In this document: piece after piece, positions 14,913 through 23,119 of the stretch | How the letters are laid out: the number at the start of each line of letters is the position of its first letter | Numbering within the stretch: position 1 is the stretch's first letter | Assembly: GCA_022703175.1 (NCBI GenBank) | Contig: JAKLEG010000002.1 | Location: 1-47,268, forward strand | Origin: Myxococcota bacterium | GTDB taxonomy: Bacteria; Myxococcota; XYA12-FULL-58-9 | Reading direction: 5' to 3' | DNA length: 47,268 nucleotides | Notes under the pieces: model-generated | What the model saw: the letters and a program-made list of their open reading frames with translations, nothing else | Databases searched by the model: none | Told to the model about the DNA's origin: nothing | Position numbers and translations under genes: made by a program

Positions 14913-17201
14913 ATGCGGGCTATCCCGTTATTGACGTTGGCCAAGATCGCCACGCCCGCCGTGTTAACGATGGCATTGTTTTTGGTCGCCGGCCTGGGGT
15001 TCCTGTTGCCATCCGTGCGCGACAGCATCATGGAGCGCAAGCGCGACACGCTCAAAGAGCTGGTGACAGTGCAGCTCGCCAACCTCGAAAGCATCCGCCG
15101 TGACGTAGAGAGCGGGCACTTGACCTTGGCTGCGGCCCAAAACGAAGCCATCGAGCGGTTGCGAAACGTGCGCTACGGGCCCGGTCAGCAGGACTACTTT
15201 TGGCTGCATGCCAAGGACGGAGCGGTGTTGATGCATCCGTTTCGGCCTGACCTGGTAGGCAAGCTCAACGTGCCGTTTATCACTGAGGATGGCACACCGC
15301 TGAGCGAGGCGATCATGACCACCGCCCGGCAGCAGGGCGCGGGTTTTATTCTCTATACCTTTCCTTCTCCCGTGCAACCGCAGCAGCTGTCGCTGAAGTT
15401 GTCGTACGTAGCGGCGTTCAAACCATGGGGCTGGGTACTGGGTGGCGGCATGTACCTGGACGACGTCGCTGCGCAAGTGGATGCATTGGTACAAAGGGTC
15501 GCGCGGATCGGCGCGCTGATTGGCTTGGTGGTGGCGGCCTTTCTGCTGGTCAGTGTGCGGCGCACAGTGCGCGAATTGCGCGCCCGGGAGCTTGCGCGTC
15601 GGGAGCTTGCGGCAAGCGAGCTCCGCTACCGCACCGTGGCTGAGAGCGTGTCGGACCTGGTGTGGAGTTGTGACCTCGACCAACAGGTGACCTTTGTGAG
15701 TCCCTCGGTGGTGAGCCTCAGCGGGTATACAGCCGAAGCGGCTCAGGTGCGTGGCCTGCCGATTGCATTGCCTGAGGACGTCCAGGGTTTTATCGCGACA
15801 TGGCGTTGTACCCCCGGCACGGTCACCTCCGCCGCCAGTTTTCCCACCTGGACCTTCGAGGCCCCCTTGATGCGTGCCGATGGCACCGCGATTGCCACCG
15901 AAACGCGCCTATCGGTGTTGGTGGATGCCTCGCAACGCCCTACGGGGTTGTTGGGGATCACCCGTGACATTGAATCGCGGCGGCGCGCTGAACGGGAGCG
16001 CGAGCGCCTGGAGGCAGAGTTACGTCACTCTCAGAAACTGGAGGCGCTGGGCACGTTGGTCGGGGGTGTCGCGCATGACTTCAATAACATTCTGGCAGCC
16101 ATGTTGGGCTACACCGAGCTGGCGATGCTAGACGCGGATGCGCGCACCAGCGGCTTGTTGCGTAACGTGGCCGAAGCTGGCGAGCGAGCACGGCGTTTGG
16201 TGCGGCAGCTTCTGACCTTCAGTCGGCGAGTCGAGCAGGCTCGGGTGCCGGTGCATTTGCAATCGGTGGTGGAGGAGGCGCTGAGCATGGTGCGCTCGAT
16301 CCTGCCGGCCACCACCACTGTACAGATCGAACTGAGTGATTGCGGTGCGGTGCTGGCCGACAGCAACCAACTGCATCAGGTGGTGGTCAACCTGTGCTCC
16401 AACGCCCACCAAGCCATGGAAGCCAAAGGTGGTGGCATTTTGACCGTGACGCTGCAGGAACTCACTCCGCAGGCGCCCGCCCGTACGCGCTTGCCGGAGC
16501 TGCAGTTGGGGCGTTTTGCCTGTTTGAGCGTGGCCGATACTGGCAGCGGCATCGATGCACCCACCCTCACTAAGATTTTCGACCCCTTCTTCACCACCAA
16601 GCCGGTCGGCAAAGGTACTGGGCTTGGCTTGGCCGTGGTGCATGGCATTGTCAGTGCCCACGGTGGCCGCATCGATGTCGTAAGCACCCCCGGTCTTGGT
16701 AGTCGCTTCGACGTTTACCTGCCGTTGTGTGAGGAGGCTGTGCAGGTGGTGGCGCCGCCGCGACCTGCGACTTTGCCCGGGGGTCATGAGAGCATTTTGG
16801 TGTTGGATGATGAGCGGGTGGTGTTGGAGGCGACCAGCGGTATCCTGCGACGGTTGGGCTACCACGTTACGACCTACACTGAGCCGGTGTTGGCGCTAGA
16901 GTCGTTTACCAAGGCGCCTGATGCGTACGCCTTGGTGATCACTGATCAAATGATGCCCGGGATGACCGGCACCCAGTGGGTGGCGCAAGCGCTGAAGCAT
17001 CGCGCAGGCCTACCGGTGATTATGCTGACCGGCGGCATCTCCGAGGCCAGCACGCTTCAGGCTGCCCATCGTTTAGGAATCGCCGAGTTGCTCGTAAAGC
17101 CGGTGGCCGCGCGGGAATTGGCGACCGCAGTGCGCGCGTTATTGGATAGGACCAAACCAGATGGGAGGTCCGCCCCTGCCGGAGCGTGTGCGCTCTTGTG
17201 A
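14913..17201 (+). CDS. Cache-PAS hybrid sensor histidine kinase with C-terminal receiver
   Basis: 762 residues from ATG 14913, which follows a GAAGGGG box; an earlier in-frame ATG has no ribosome site. TM1 lies at about residues 8-30. A periplasmic single-Cache domain follows, with the family motif DYFWLHAKDGAVLMHP; such domains bind small organic ligands. TM2 (about 190-212) leads to a PAS domain (RTVAESVSDLVW, YTAEAAQ), then HisKA with His in GGVAHDFNNILAAMLGY, and HATPase with VVNLCSNAHQAM and GTGLGLAVVHGI. The C-terminal receiver has LVLDDE, phospho-acceptor Asp in VITDQMMPGMTG, and Lys in LLVKPV. No separate regulator is adjacent, so phosphate probably moves on to a distant relay protein. 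Confidence 0.95.
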   Translation: MRAIPLLTLAKIATPAVLTMALFLVAGLGFLLPSVRDSIMERKRDTLKELVTVQLANLESIRRDVESGHLTLAAAQNEAIERLRNVRYGPGQQDYFWLHAKDGAVLMHPFRPDLVGKLNVPFITEDGTPLSEAIMTTARQQGAGFILYTFPSPVQPQQLSLKLSYVAAFKPWGWVLGGGMYLDDVAAQVDALVQRVARIGALIGLVVAAFLLVSVRRTVRELRARELARRELAASELRYRTVAESVSDLVWSCDLDQQVTFVSPSVVSLSGYTAEAAQVRGLPIALPEDVQGFIATWRCTPGTVTSAASFPTWTFEAPLMRADGTAIATETRLSVLVDASQRPTGLLGITRDIESRRRAERERERLEAELRHSQKLEALGTLVGGVAHDFNNILAAMLGYTELAMLDADARTSGLLRNVAEAGERARRLVRQLLTFSRRVEQARVPVHLQSVVEEALSMVRSILPATTTVQIELSDCGAVLADSNQLHQVVVNLCSNAHQAMEAKGGGILTVTLQELTPQAPARTRLPELQLGRFACLSVADTGSGIDAPTLTKIFDPFFTTKPVGKGTGLGLAVVHGIVSAHGGRIDVVSTPGLGSRFDVYLPLCEEAVQVVAPPRPATLPGGHESILVLDDERVVLEATSGILRRLGYHVTTYTEPVLALESFTKAPDAYALVITDQMMPGMTGTQWVAQALKHRAGLPVIMLTGGISEASTLQAAHRLGIAELLVKPVAARELATAVRALLDRTKPDGRSAPAGACALL

Positions 17202-17202
17202 C

Positions 17203-17224
17203 ACCGTTTGCAGACGCGAACGGT
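17203..17224. terminator. Hairpin immediately after the hybrid kinase
   Basis: ACCGTTTGC (17203-17211) pairs with GCGAACGGT (17216-17224), one T-G wobble in nine pairs, around an AGAC loop. It begins one base after the TGA stop and lies between two convergent genes. It lacks a T-tract, so bidirectional termination is possible but not shown. Confidence 0.4.
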
Positions 17225-17301
17225 TGCCGAGGCGTGAAGGCGTGCGAAAACGAGCCCGCGGATACATTACGTATGGTAAGGACGGGTCAGGAGCCAGCGA
17301 A

Positions 17302-17793
17302 TTACCGTTTGGCTGCGACTTCAGGTTCAAGGCCTACCGCTCGCAGGGCCTGTTGGAATGCGGTGTTGGCTTGGCTCTCATCAAAGGTGACCTGTTCACC
17401 GAGCCAGCGAAATGCCGAGGCATAGTCGGCCGGCTTAAATGAGTTCAGCTTCGTTTGCGCAGAGCTCTTGATCATCCAGCTCATTGCCGTGACTGCGCCC
17501 CGCACCAGAATAGAATCGGACACAATCGCCACGCGGCGTAGCTTGTCCATTCCTAACTCATCTTCGCGCAGTGATAGGGCTTTGCGTTGTTCGGCGTTGG
17601 GGCCGTGATCTAGCGTGTATTGCAGGCCGCCGCTTGCAGCCCCTTCATTTCGTGCCAGCACTGCCAGCGTATCAAGGTACTCGTTCCAGACTGAGGCCGT
17701 GATGGGTTTACGGTTGACCGCTGCTATCAAGAGGTCGCCGGTACGAATCATACTGAGTTGGTTTTGCACTACATAAAGTCGGCCATTCGCCAT
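17302..17793 (-). CDS. Unknown small cytoplasmic protein
   Basis: 163 residues from ATG 17793, just after GGGGGC. The reverse frame stays open further upstream but would overlap the CoA-lyase gene and has low-complexity content, so I reject that extension. The opening (GRLYVVQNQLSMIRTGDLLIAAVNRKPITASVWNEYLDTLAVLA) alternates strand and helix and ends in a helical region rich in Ser and Lys. It might be a STAS or SpoIIAA-like fold, a guess from shape only. No signal peptide. It converges on the hybrid kinase and is divergent from the lyase operon. Confidence 0.6.
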   Translation of the reverse strand: MANGRLYVVQNQLSMIRTGDLLIAAVNRKPITASVWNEYLDTLAVLARNEGAASGGLQYTLDHGPNAEQRKALSLREDELGMDKLRRVAIVSDSILVRGAVTAMSWMIKSSAQTKLNSFKPADYASAFRWLGEQVTFDESQANTAFQQALRAVGLEPEVAAKR

Positions 17794-17962
17794 ACAGCCC
17801 CCTAGACAAATTGGTCGGCCCCATCCATAGGCGGATCGTCGAGGCCAACGCAAATCCCTTGCCTCTACGTCTGTGACTCTTCGAGCCACTCTTGCTCGGC
17901 CGTCGTGTCCACCGTAGATCAAGCACCCGCGACGCAAGAGGTCGCGACGTTGAGGTGTATGC

Positions 17963-18877
17963 ATGAGCCTGAAACCGGTCGAGAAGCCCGTGATCCACGA
18001 AGTCGGATTGCGCGATGGTCTGCAAGCCGAAAAGCAGGTCATCCCCACCGCCACGAAGCTTGCATGGTGTGAGCAGCTCATCGCCGCCCAGGTCGACGTA
18101 CTGCAAATCGGCTCATTTGTGAATCCAGACAAGATGCCGCAAATGGCCGATACCGATGAGCTGTTCCGACGCTTGAACAGCGTGCCTCATCCTGGAGTTA
18201 CGCTGTCGGGCTTGGTGTTGAACGAAAAAGGCTTGGAGCGTGCGCTTGCTTGCGGTGTTGAGCTGGTATGCATGGGCGTTTCGGCCTCCGACACGCATAG
18301 CCAAAAGAACACCGGCATGAGCACCGCTGAGGCGCAACGGCGCATCATCGCCATTGCCCAAGCGGCGGTGAAGGCCGGCAAGCAGGTACAGGTGAGCGTG
18401 CAGAGCGCGTTTGGTTGCGGCTTTGAAGGCAAAATTCCCGACGAACGAGTGCTCGGCATTGTGCGTGCCTACCTAGATGCCGGGCTTGTGAACATCAGCT
18501 TGGCCGACACTGCTGGGCACGCGCACCCGACTCAGGTGACCCGACTTTTTGGTGAGCTCTTCAAGCTGCAGCCGGATGCCAAGTGTGCCTGTCACTTCCA
18601 TGACACCTACGGGTTGGGCATGGCGAACATGTATGCAGCGCTGGCATTGGGTGTGCGGTCGTTTGAGACCTCGTTCGGCGGCTTGGGCGGCTGTCCTTTT
18701 ACCAAGCTTGCGGCCGGCAACGTAGCCACCGAGGACTTTGTCCATGGCCTACAGCGCGTCGGGATGCGCGGCGACATTCAGTTGTCGGTGTTGTTGGGGC
18801 TAGCGCGCGAGGTGGGCACGACGTTTGGCCGGGACCTTCCAGGGCGGGTACACAAGGCGGGCGCGCTGACTTACTAG
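17963..18877 (+). CDS. HMG-CoA lyase family enzyme (candidate citramalyl-CoA or HMG-CoA lyase)
   Basis: A 304-residue TIM-barrel lyase of the HMGL-like family. Motifs: EVGLRDGLQAEKQ (metal and catalytic Arg/Asp), GSFVNPDKMPQMAD, SVQSAFGC, HFHDTYGLGMANMYAAL with two metal histidines, and GGLGGCPFTKLAAGNVATED with the catalytic Cys loop. Length fits HMG-CoA lyase, which splits HMG-CoA into acetoacetate and acetyl-CoA. The R-citramalyl-CoA lyase of Chloroflexus belongs to the same family and yields acetyl-CoA and pyruvate. It heads an operon with a family III CoA-transferase and an isopropylmalate-isomerase-like pair, which favours a C5 acid pathway. Motifs alone cannot settle the substrate. Confidence 0.93.
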   Translation: MSLKPVEKPVIHEVGLRDGLQAEKQVIPTATKLAWCEQLIAAQVDVLQIGSFVNPDKMPQMADTDELFRRLNSVPHPGVTLSGLVLNEKGLERALACGVELVCMGVSASDTHSQKNTGMSTAEAQRRIIAIAQAAVKAGKQVQVSVQSAFGCGFEGKIPDERVLGIVRAYLDAGLVNISLADTAGHAHPTQVTRLFGELFKLQPDAKCACHFHDTYGLGMANMYAALALGVRSFETSFGGLGGCPFTKLAAGNVATEDFVHGLQRVGMRGDIQLSVLLGLAREVGTTFGRDLPGRVHKAGALTY

Positions 18878-18898
18878 GCGGGCACCCAGGAGATTGCA

Positions 18899-20116
18899 GT
18901 GATGACAGCAGTGGCTACGAAGAAACGCATGCTCGAAGGGATCCGGGTTCTCGATTTGACCAACGTGCTTTCGGGGCCGTTTGCCTCGTTGCATCTGGCG
19001 CTCTTGGGGGCCGAGGTCATCAAGATTGAAAACCCCAAAGACGGCGACCTGGCGCGCAAGCTTGGGATCGTACCCGAGTACAATAAGAAGCTTTTAGGTA
19101 CGAGCTTCCTCGCGCAAAATGCCAACAAGAAGTCGGTAACACTCAATATGAAGGCGCCGGAAGGCAAGGAGCTATTCAAAAAGTTGGTCGCCGAGGCCGA
19201 CGTGTTGGTGGAGAATTTCCGCCCTGACGTGATGAAGCGCTTGGGCCTGGGTTACGACGCGCTCAAGGTGCTGAACCCCAAGCTTATCTACTGCGCAATT
19301 TCCGGGTTTGGCCAAACCGGCCCCGATGCCTTAAAGCCGGCTTACGATCAAATCATCCAGGGATTGTCGGGCGAAATGGCTGTGAATGGTGACGAGCGAT
19401 TGAACCCCCTACGCACAGGGTTTCCGGTGTGTGACACGGTGGGGGGCATGAACGCCGCCTTTGCTATGATGACCGCGCTGTTTCACCGCGAGCGTACCGG
19501 CGAAGGTCAGTTCATCGACATTGCGCTGCTTGATTCGATTATGCCGCTCATGGGTTGGGTGGCTGCCAACTTGCTTATCGGCCACGAGCAACCGGTGGTG
19601 ATGGGCAACGACAACTTCACGGCCGCGCCCTCGGGGACGTTCAAAACCCAAGATGGCTACATCAACATTGCCGCCAACAAGCAGGAGCAGTGGGAAGCGG
19701 TGTGCGACGTGTTGGCGGTGCCCGAACTCAAAGCCGACGCACGTTTTCAAGAGCGCGACACGCGTAAAAAGAACCGCAAGCTGCTTTCGCCCTTGCTCGA
19801 AGCCAAGTTGATGCAAAAAACCACCGACCACTGGGTGGCGGTATTAAACGCCCACGACGTGCCGTCGGGCGCCATTTTGGGCCTCGAAGCCGCGCTCAGA
19901 CAGCCGCAGGTGCAGCACCGAAACGTGCTGCAGAAGGTAGTAATGCCTGGCATTGGCGAGCTGGAAGTGTTTGGGCTCACCGCCTTGTTTGAGAAGGGCA
20001 TGGGCGACGTGACCTCGCCGCCGCCGACGTTGGGGCAGCACAACGCCGAGATTCTTGGGCGCCTGGGCCTCAAAGAGGCCGACTTGGCGGGGCTCAAGGC
20101 GAAGGGTGTGATTTAG
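18899..20116 (+). CDS. Family III (CaiB/BaiF) CoA-transferase
   Basis: 405 residues from GTG 18899 behind AGGAG; ATG 18902 is an equally possible start. Signature regions: the N-terminal RVLDLTNVLSGPFASLHLALLGAEVIKIE, VENFRPDVMKRLGLGYDAL, and the segment AISGFGQTGPDALKPAYDQIIQGLSG. The catalytic Asp should be the one in PAYDQIIQ. Family III enzymes move CoA between carboxylic acids, for example from succinyl-CoA to a dicarboxylate. Lying between a CoA-lyase and a hydro-lyase, it probably activates the acid that the lyase then splits. Acceptor unknown. Confidence 0.94.
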   Translation: MMTAVATKKRMLEGIRVLDLTNVLSGPFASLHLALLGAEVIKIENPKDGDLARKLGIVPEYNKKLLGTSFLAQNANKKSVTLNMKAPEGKELFKKLVAEADVLVENFRPDVMKRLGLGYDALKVLNPKLIYCAISGFGQTGPDALKPAYDQIIQGLSGEMAVNGDERLNPLRTGFPVCDTVGGMNAAFAMMTALFHRERTGEGQFIDIALLDSIMPLMGWVAANLLIGHEQPVVMGNDNFTAAPSGTFKTQDGYINIAANKQEQWEAVCDVLAVPELKADARFQERDTRKKNRKLLSPLLEAKLMQKTTDHWVAVLNAHDVPSGAILGLEAALRQPQVQHRNVLQKVVMPGIGELEVFGLTALFEKGMGDVTSPPPTLGQHNAEILGRLGLKEADLAGLKAKGVI

Positions 20117-20225
20117 TTCAAGGCGCATAGGTCGCAGCGACAGCGTCGCAGGCAGCACGTGCCGCAGCGTCTGGACCAGAGCCGGCACAAGGCATAGCGT
20201 ACGCACCTTCATTAAGGAGTCTGTC

Positions 20226-21518
20226 ATGGGAATGACCGTCGTAGAGAAGATCCTGGCCCGCGCGGCCGGCTTGCCGTCGGTGAAAGCTGGCGATGTCGTG
20301 GAGCCCAGAGTCGATTTGGCAATGTCCCACGAAAACGCCGCGTTGGTGATGAACCAGTTCCAAGAGGTGTATGAAGGCACCGGCCGCGAGGCCAAGCCCT
20401 GGGATGCCTCCAAGATCGCCATCATCTTGGATCACCGCGTGCCGGCCGAGTCGCCCAAAACGGCCACCAACCAAAAGAAGATCCGCGGCTTTGTGGTCAA
20501 GCACAACATCGCCAAGTTCCATGACGTGCGCGGCGATCAAGGTGGCATCTGTCACCAAATCTTACCTGAAAACGGCTATGTGCGGCCGGGCGCCGTGATC
20601 GTCGGCACCGACAGCCACACCACCAGCCACGGTGCGTTGGGTGCCTTCAGCTTTGGTATTGGCGCCACCGAAATGGCGAGCGTTTGGGCCTTGGGAGCCG
20701 CGGTTAACGTTGAAGTGCCGGCTACAATCAAGGTCGTGGTGAGCGGCAAGTTTGGTAAGCATGTGGAGCCGAAGGACCTCATTTTGCACCTCATCGGCAA
20801 ACTCACCGCACAAGGCGCGAACTTTCGCGTCATCGAGTTTCACGGCGAGACAATTCGCAACATGTCCACCTCGGGTCGCTTGGTGTTGTGCAACATGTCG
20901 GTGGAAGCGGGCGCCACAAGTGGCATCGTGCCGGCCGACGCCGAAACCGAGCGCTACCTGCGCGACGAAGCGGGCGTCAAAGACAAGCTGAACCCAGTAC
21001 AACCGGACGCCGACGCCGTGTACGAGCGCGTGGTGGAAATCGATGTAAGTAAGCTCGCGCCGCAAATTGCCTGTCCGCACACCGTGGACAACGTCAAGCC
21101 TGTTACCGAAGTAGCTGGCAAGCGCGTGCAACAGATTGTGATTGGCAGTTGCACCAACGGCCGCCTCGACGACCTCGCCACCGCAGCGAATATCTTGCGC
21201 GGCAAAAAGGTGGCCGATGGCACACGTATGCTGGTGTTCCCCGCCTCGTGGCGTATCTATCTCCAGGCGATGGAAAAGGGTTACGTCAAAGATTTCGTCA
21301 CCGCGGGTGCCGTGGTGATGAACCCGGGCTGCGGGCCGTGCTTGGGTGTGCACCAGGGGGCCTTGGGCGACGACGAGGTCGCGCTCGCTACCACCAATCG
21401 TAACTTCAAGGGGCGCATGGGCAATCCCAAGTCGGAAGTGCACTTGTGTAGCCCTGCTGTGGCCGCCGCAAGTGCCATTACCGGCGTTATCACCGATCCG
21501 CGTCAAGGAGCTAACTAA
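20226..21518 (+). CDS. leuC: Aconitase-family hydro-lyase large subunit (LeuC type)
   Basis: 430 residues, preceded by AAGGAG. It has the three cluster cysteines (VIGSCTNGR and MNPGCGPCLG), the GTDSHTTSHGALGAFSFGIGATEMA segment and the shorter length of the archaeal/type-2 LeuC group. That group includes 3-isopropylmalate isomerase, homoaconitase and citraconate, dimethylmaleate or methylmalate hydro-lyases. With the LeuD-type subunit next to it, it forms a two-part enzyme with one 4Fe-4S cluster. The neighbouring CoA-transferase and lyase make citramalate/citraconate interconversion attractive, but leucine biosynthesis cannot be excluded. No leuA or leuB is present here. Confidence 0.93.
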   Translation: MGMTVVEKILARAAGLPSVKAGDVVEPRVDLAMSHENAALVMNQFQEVYEGTGREAKPWDASKIAIILDHRVPAESPKTATNQKKIRGFVVKHNIAKFHDVRGDQGGICHQILPENGYVRPGAVIVGTDSHTTSHGALGAFSFGIGATEMASVWALGAAVNVEVPATIKVVVSGKFGKHVEPKDLILHLIGKLTAQGANFRVIEFHGETIRNMSTSGRLVLCNMSVEAGATSGIVPADAETERYLRDEAGVKDKLNPVQPDADAVYERVVEIDVSKLAPQIACPHTVDNVKPVTEVAGKRVQQIVIGSCTNGRLDDLATAANILRGKKVADGTRMLVFPASWRIYLQAMEKGYVKDFVTAGAVVMNPGCGPCLGVHQGALGDDEVALATTNRNFKGRMGNPKSEVHLCSPAVAAASAITGVITDPRQGAN

Positions 21519-21519
21519 C

Positions 21520-22011
21520 ATGGGCAAGGTAGTTTTGAAGCTGGGCGCCGATATTAGCACCGACGACATTTACCCTGGCCGCTATATGGCCACGGTGTTG
21601 CCCACCGAAACGCCGCAGTACTGCTTCTTCGACCGCACCGAGTTTAATGCCAAACTTCGGGCCAAGGAGATTCCCGACGGTAGCGTCATCGTGGCCGAGC
21701 ACAACTTTGGCTGTGGCTCCTCTCGTGAGCAGGCGGTGAGCACGCTCAAGGGCTACAACCCGCTCATTGTTGCCAAAAGTATCTCGCGTATCTTCTTGCA
21801 AAACAGCATCAATTTGGGCCTGAACATCATCATCTGTCCGACCATCGTGGCCGAGCTCGGCCATGAGGTGGAGGTGCAAGGCGGCAAAGTGGTGAACAAA
21901 ACCACCGGCACAAGCTTCGCGATCGAAGCGCTGCCCGCCGCGCGCCAGGCCATTATCGATGCCGGCGGATTGATTCCGTACACCCGTAAACGGGTGATGG
22001 CGGGGGCGTAG
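21520..22011 (+). CDS. leuD: Aconitase-family hydro-lyase small subunit (LeuD type)
   Basis: 163 residues from ATG 21520, one base after the large-subunit stop, with AAGGAG upstream inside that gene. Family motifs are LGADISTDDIYPGRY at the start and HNFGCGSSREQAV, the substrate-binding swivel loop. In type-2 enzymes the residues of the YPGRY region and the following loop help define the substrate side chain. It completes the lyase, CoA-transferase and hydro-lyase operon. The gene ends 15 bases from the convergent epimerase gene. Confidence 0.93.
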   Translation: MGKVVLKLGADISTDDIYPGRYMATVLPTETPQYCFFDRTEFNAKLRAKEIPDGSVIVAEHNFGCGSSREQAVSTLKGYNPLIVAKSISRIFLQNSINLGLNIIICPTIVAELGHEVEVQGGKVVNKTTGTSFAIEALPAARQAIIDAGGLIPYTRKRVMAGA

Positions 22012-22026
22012 GAGGTCGCTGTGGCG

Positions 22027-22959
22027 CTAGGTGCTTGGAGCTTGTTTCTTTAGCCACTCAACCGTCAGCGCCAGCCCCTCTTCCATACTCACCTTGGGCT
22101 CCCAATGCAGCTCGGCCTTGGCGCGTGCACAGCTCAGCACACTGCGCCGCTGTTCGCCCGGCTTTTCGGGGCCGTGGCGCACGTCGCCGCTAAATCCTGT
22201 GGCCTTGGCCAACATTTGCGCTAGGTCGTTCAAGTTGGTTTCGAGGCCGGTGCCGATGTTGTAAGCCCCGCGGGCGGCGTTGTGACGCAGCGCCAAGAGA
22301 CTTGCACGCATCACGTCGTCTACGAAGACGTAGTCACGCGTTTGCAGACCATCACCAAAAATGGTCGGGGTTTGGCCTTGCAGCATTTGGTTTGCGAAAA
22401 TCGACACCACGCCGGCCTCGCCATTGGGATTTTGGCGCGGGCCAAAAACGTTACCAAAACGCAACATTACCGCACGCATAGGGGTCTTGCGGGCGAAGTA
22501 GTCCAAGTAGACTTCGGCGCATTGCTTGGAGATGCCATACGGGCTTTCGGCTTTGAGTGGGTGCGTCTCAGGGGCTGGGAACTGTTGCTGCTCGCCGTAA
22601 ATGGCGCCGCCGCTGGAGGCGAAAATGAAGCTTTGAGTGCCGGCGCGGGCAGCGGCACTGGCCACGCGCACCGTCCCTTCGACGTTGGTGTGTGCATCGA
22701 ACACCATGTCGGCCACTGAGTTGCGCACGTCCATTTGTGCGGCCAAGTGAAACACCGCGCCCGGCTCGATGTCGGCGATGAGCCGCTCGCATTCGGGGGA
22801 GGTGACGCTCACTTTTAAAAAAGTCACGTCCTCTGGAATGTTCTGGCTCTTGCCCTTGGAGAGGTCGTCGATCACGAAGACCTCGTGGCCAGCGTCGTGC
22901 AGGGCTTGGGCGATGTGGGAACCAATGAAGCCGGCGCCGCCGGTCACAATGCTACGCAT
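22027..22959 (-). CDS. NAD-dependent sugar-nucleotide epimerase, UDP-glucose 4-epimerase-like
   Basis: A 310-residue extended short-chain dehydrogenase. TGGAGFIGSHIAQAL binds NAD; FHLAAQMDVRNSV, FASSGGAIYGE and YGISKQCAE carry the Ser and Tyr-X3-Lys catalytic groups; RFGNVFGPRQNPNGEAGVV and DYVFVDDV match GalE-like enzymes. It probably interconverts UDP-hexoses, or acts as a 4,6-modifying enzyme, for cell-surface glycans. The RRSVLSCARAKAELHWEPK end fits the UDP-glucose 4-epimerase group better than RfbB. It is convergent to the leuD gene and divergent from the OmpA gene. Confidence 0.9.
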   Translation of the reverse strand: MRSIVTGGAGFIGSHIAQALHDAGHEVFVIDDLSKGKSQNIPEDVTFLKVSVTSPECERLIADIEPGAVFHLAAQMDVRNSVADMVFDAHTNVEGTVRVASAAARAGTQSFIFASSGGAIYGEQQQFPAPETHPLKAESPYGISKQCAEVYLDYFARKTPMRAVMLRFGNVFGPRQNPNGEAGVVSIFANQMLQGQTPTIFGDGLQTRDYVFVDDVMRASLLALRHNAARGAYNIGTGLETNLNDLAQMLAKATGFSGDVRHGPEKPGEQRRSVLSCARAKAELHWEPKVSMEEGLALTVEWLKKQAPST

Positions 22960-23119
22960 GGGCCTGGTATCTACGCCTGTGCTTACAGCAAGGGAAGTCG
23001 CTCATTGCGCGCGGTCAAGGATGCCTGTCCCGCTTCTGGCTCCTCACCACGTTGGGTGGTAGGGTTTTTGCCGTTCGCGTAAGTCATTAGGTCACACGAG
23101 CCTCGCGAAGGGGTTGCCG

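Noticed and set aside
17794-18132. N-terminal extension of the 17302 gene to 18132
   Set aside because: It would overlap the lyase gene on the other strand by 170 bases and has random composition; ATG 17793 has a good GGGGG site.
20562-21569. A 335-codon reverse frame opposite leuC
   Set aside because: It lies entirely opposite a well-supported aconitase-family gene, has His-rich low-sense sequence and no ribosome site; typical antisense frame of GC-rich DNA.
23029-23074. ACCAC-GTGGT hairpin followed by TTTTT before the OmpA gene
   Set aside because: It resembles an intrinsic terminator, but no forward gene ends upstream; it lies between divergent genes and is probably chance.
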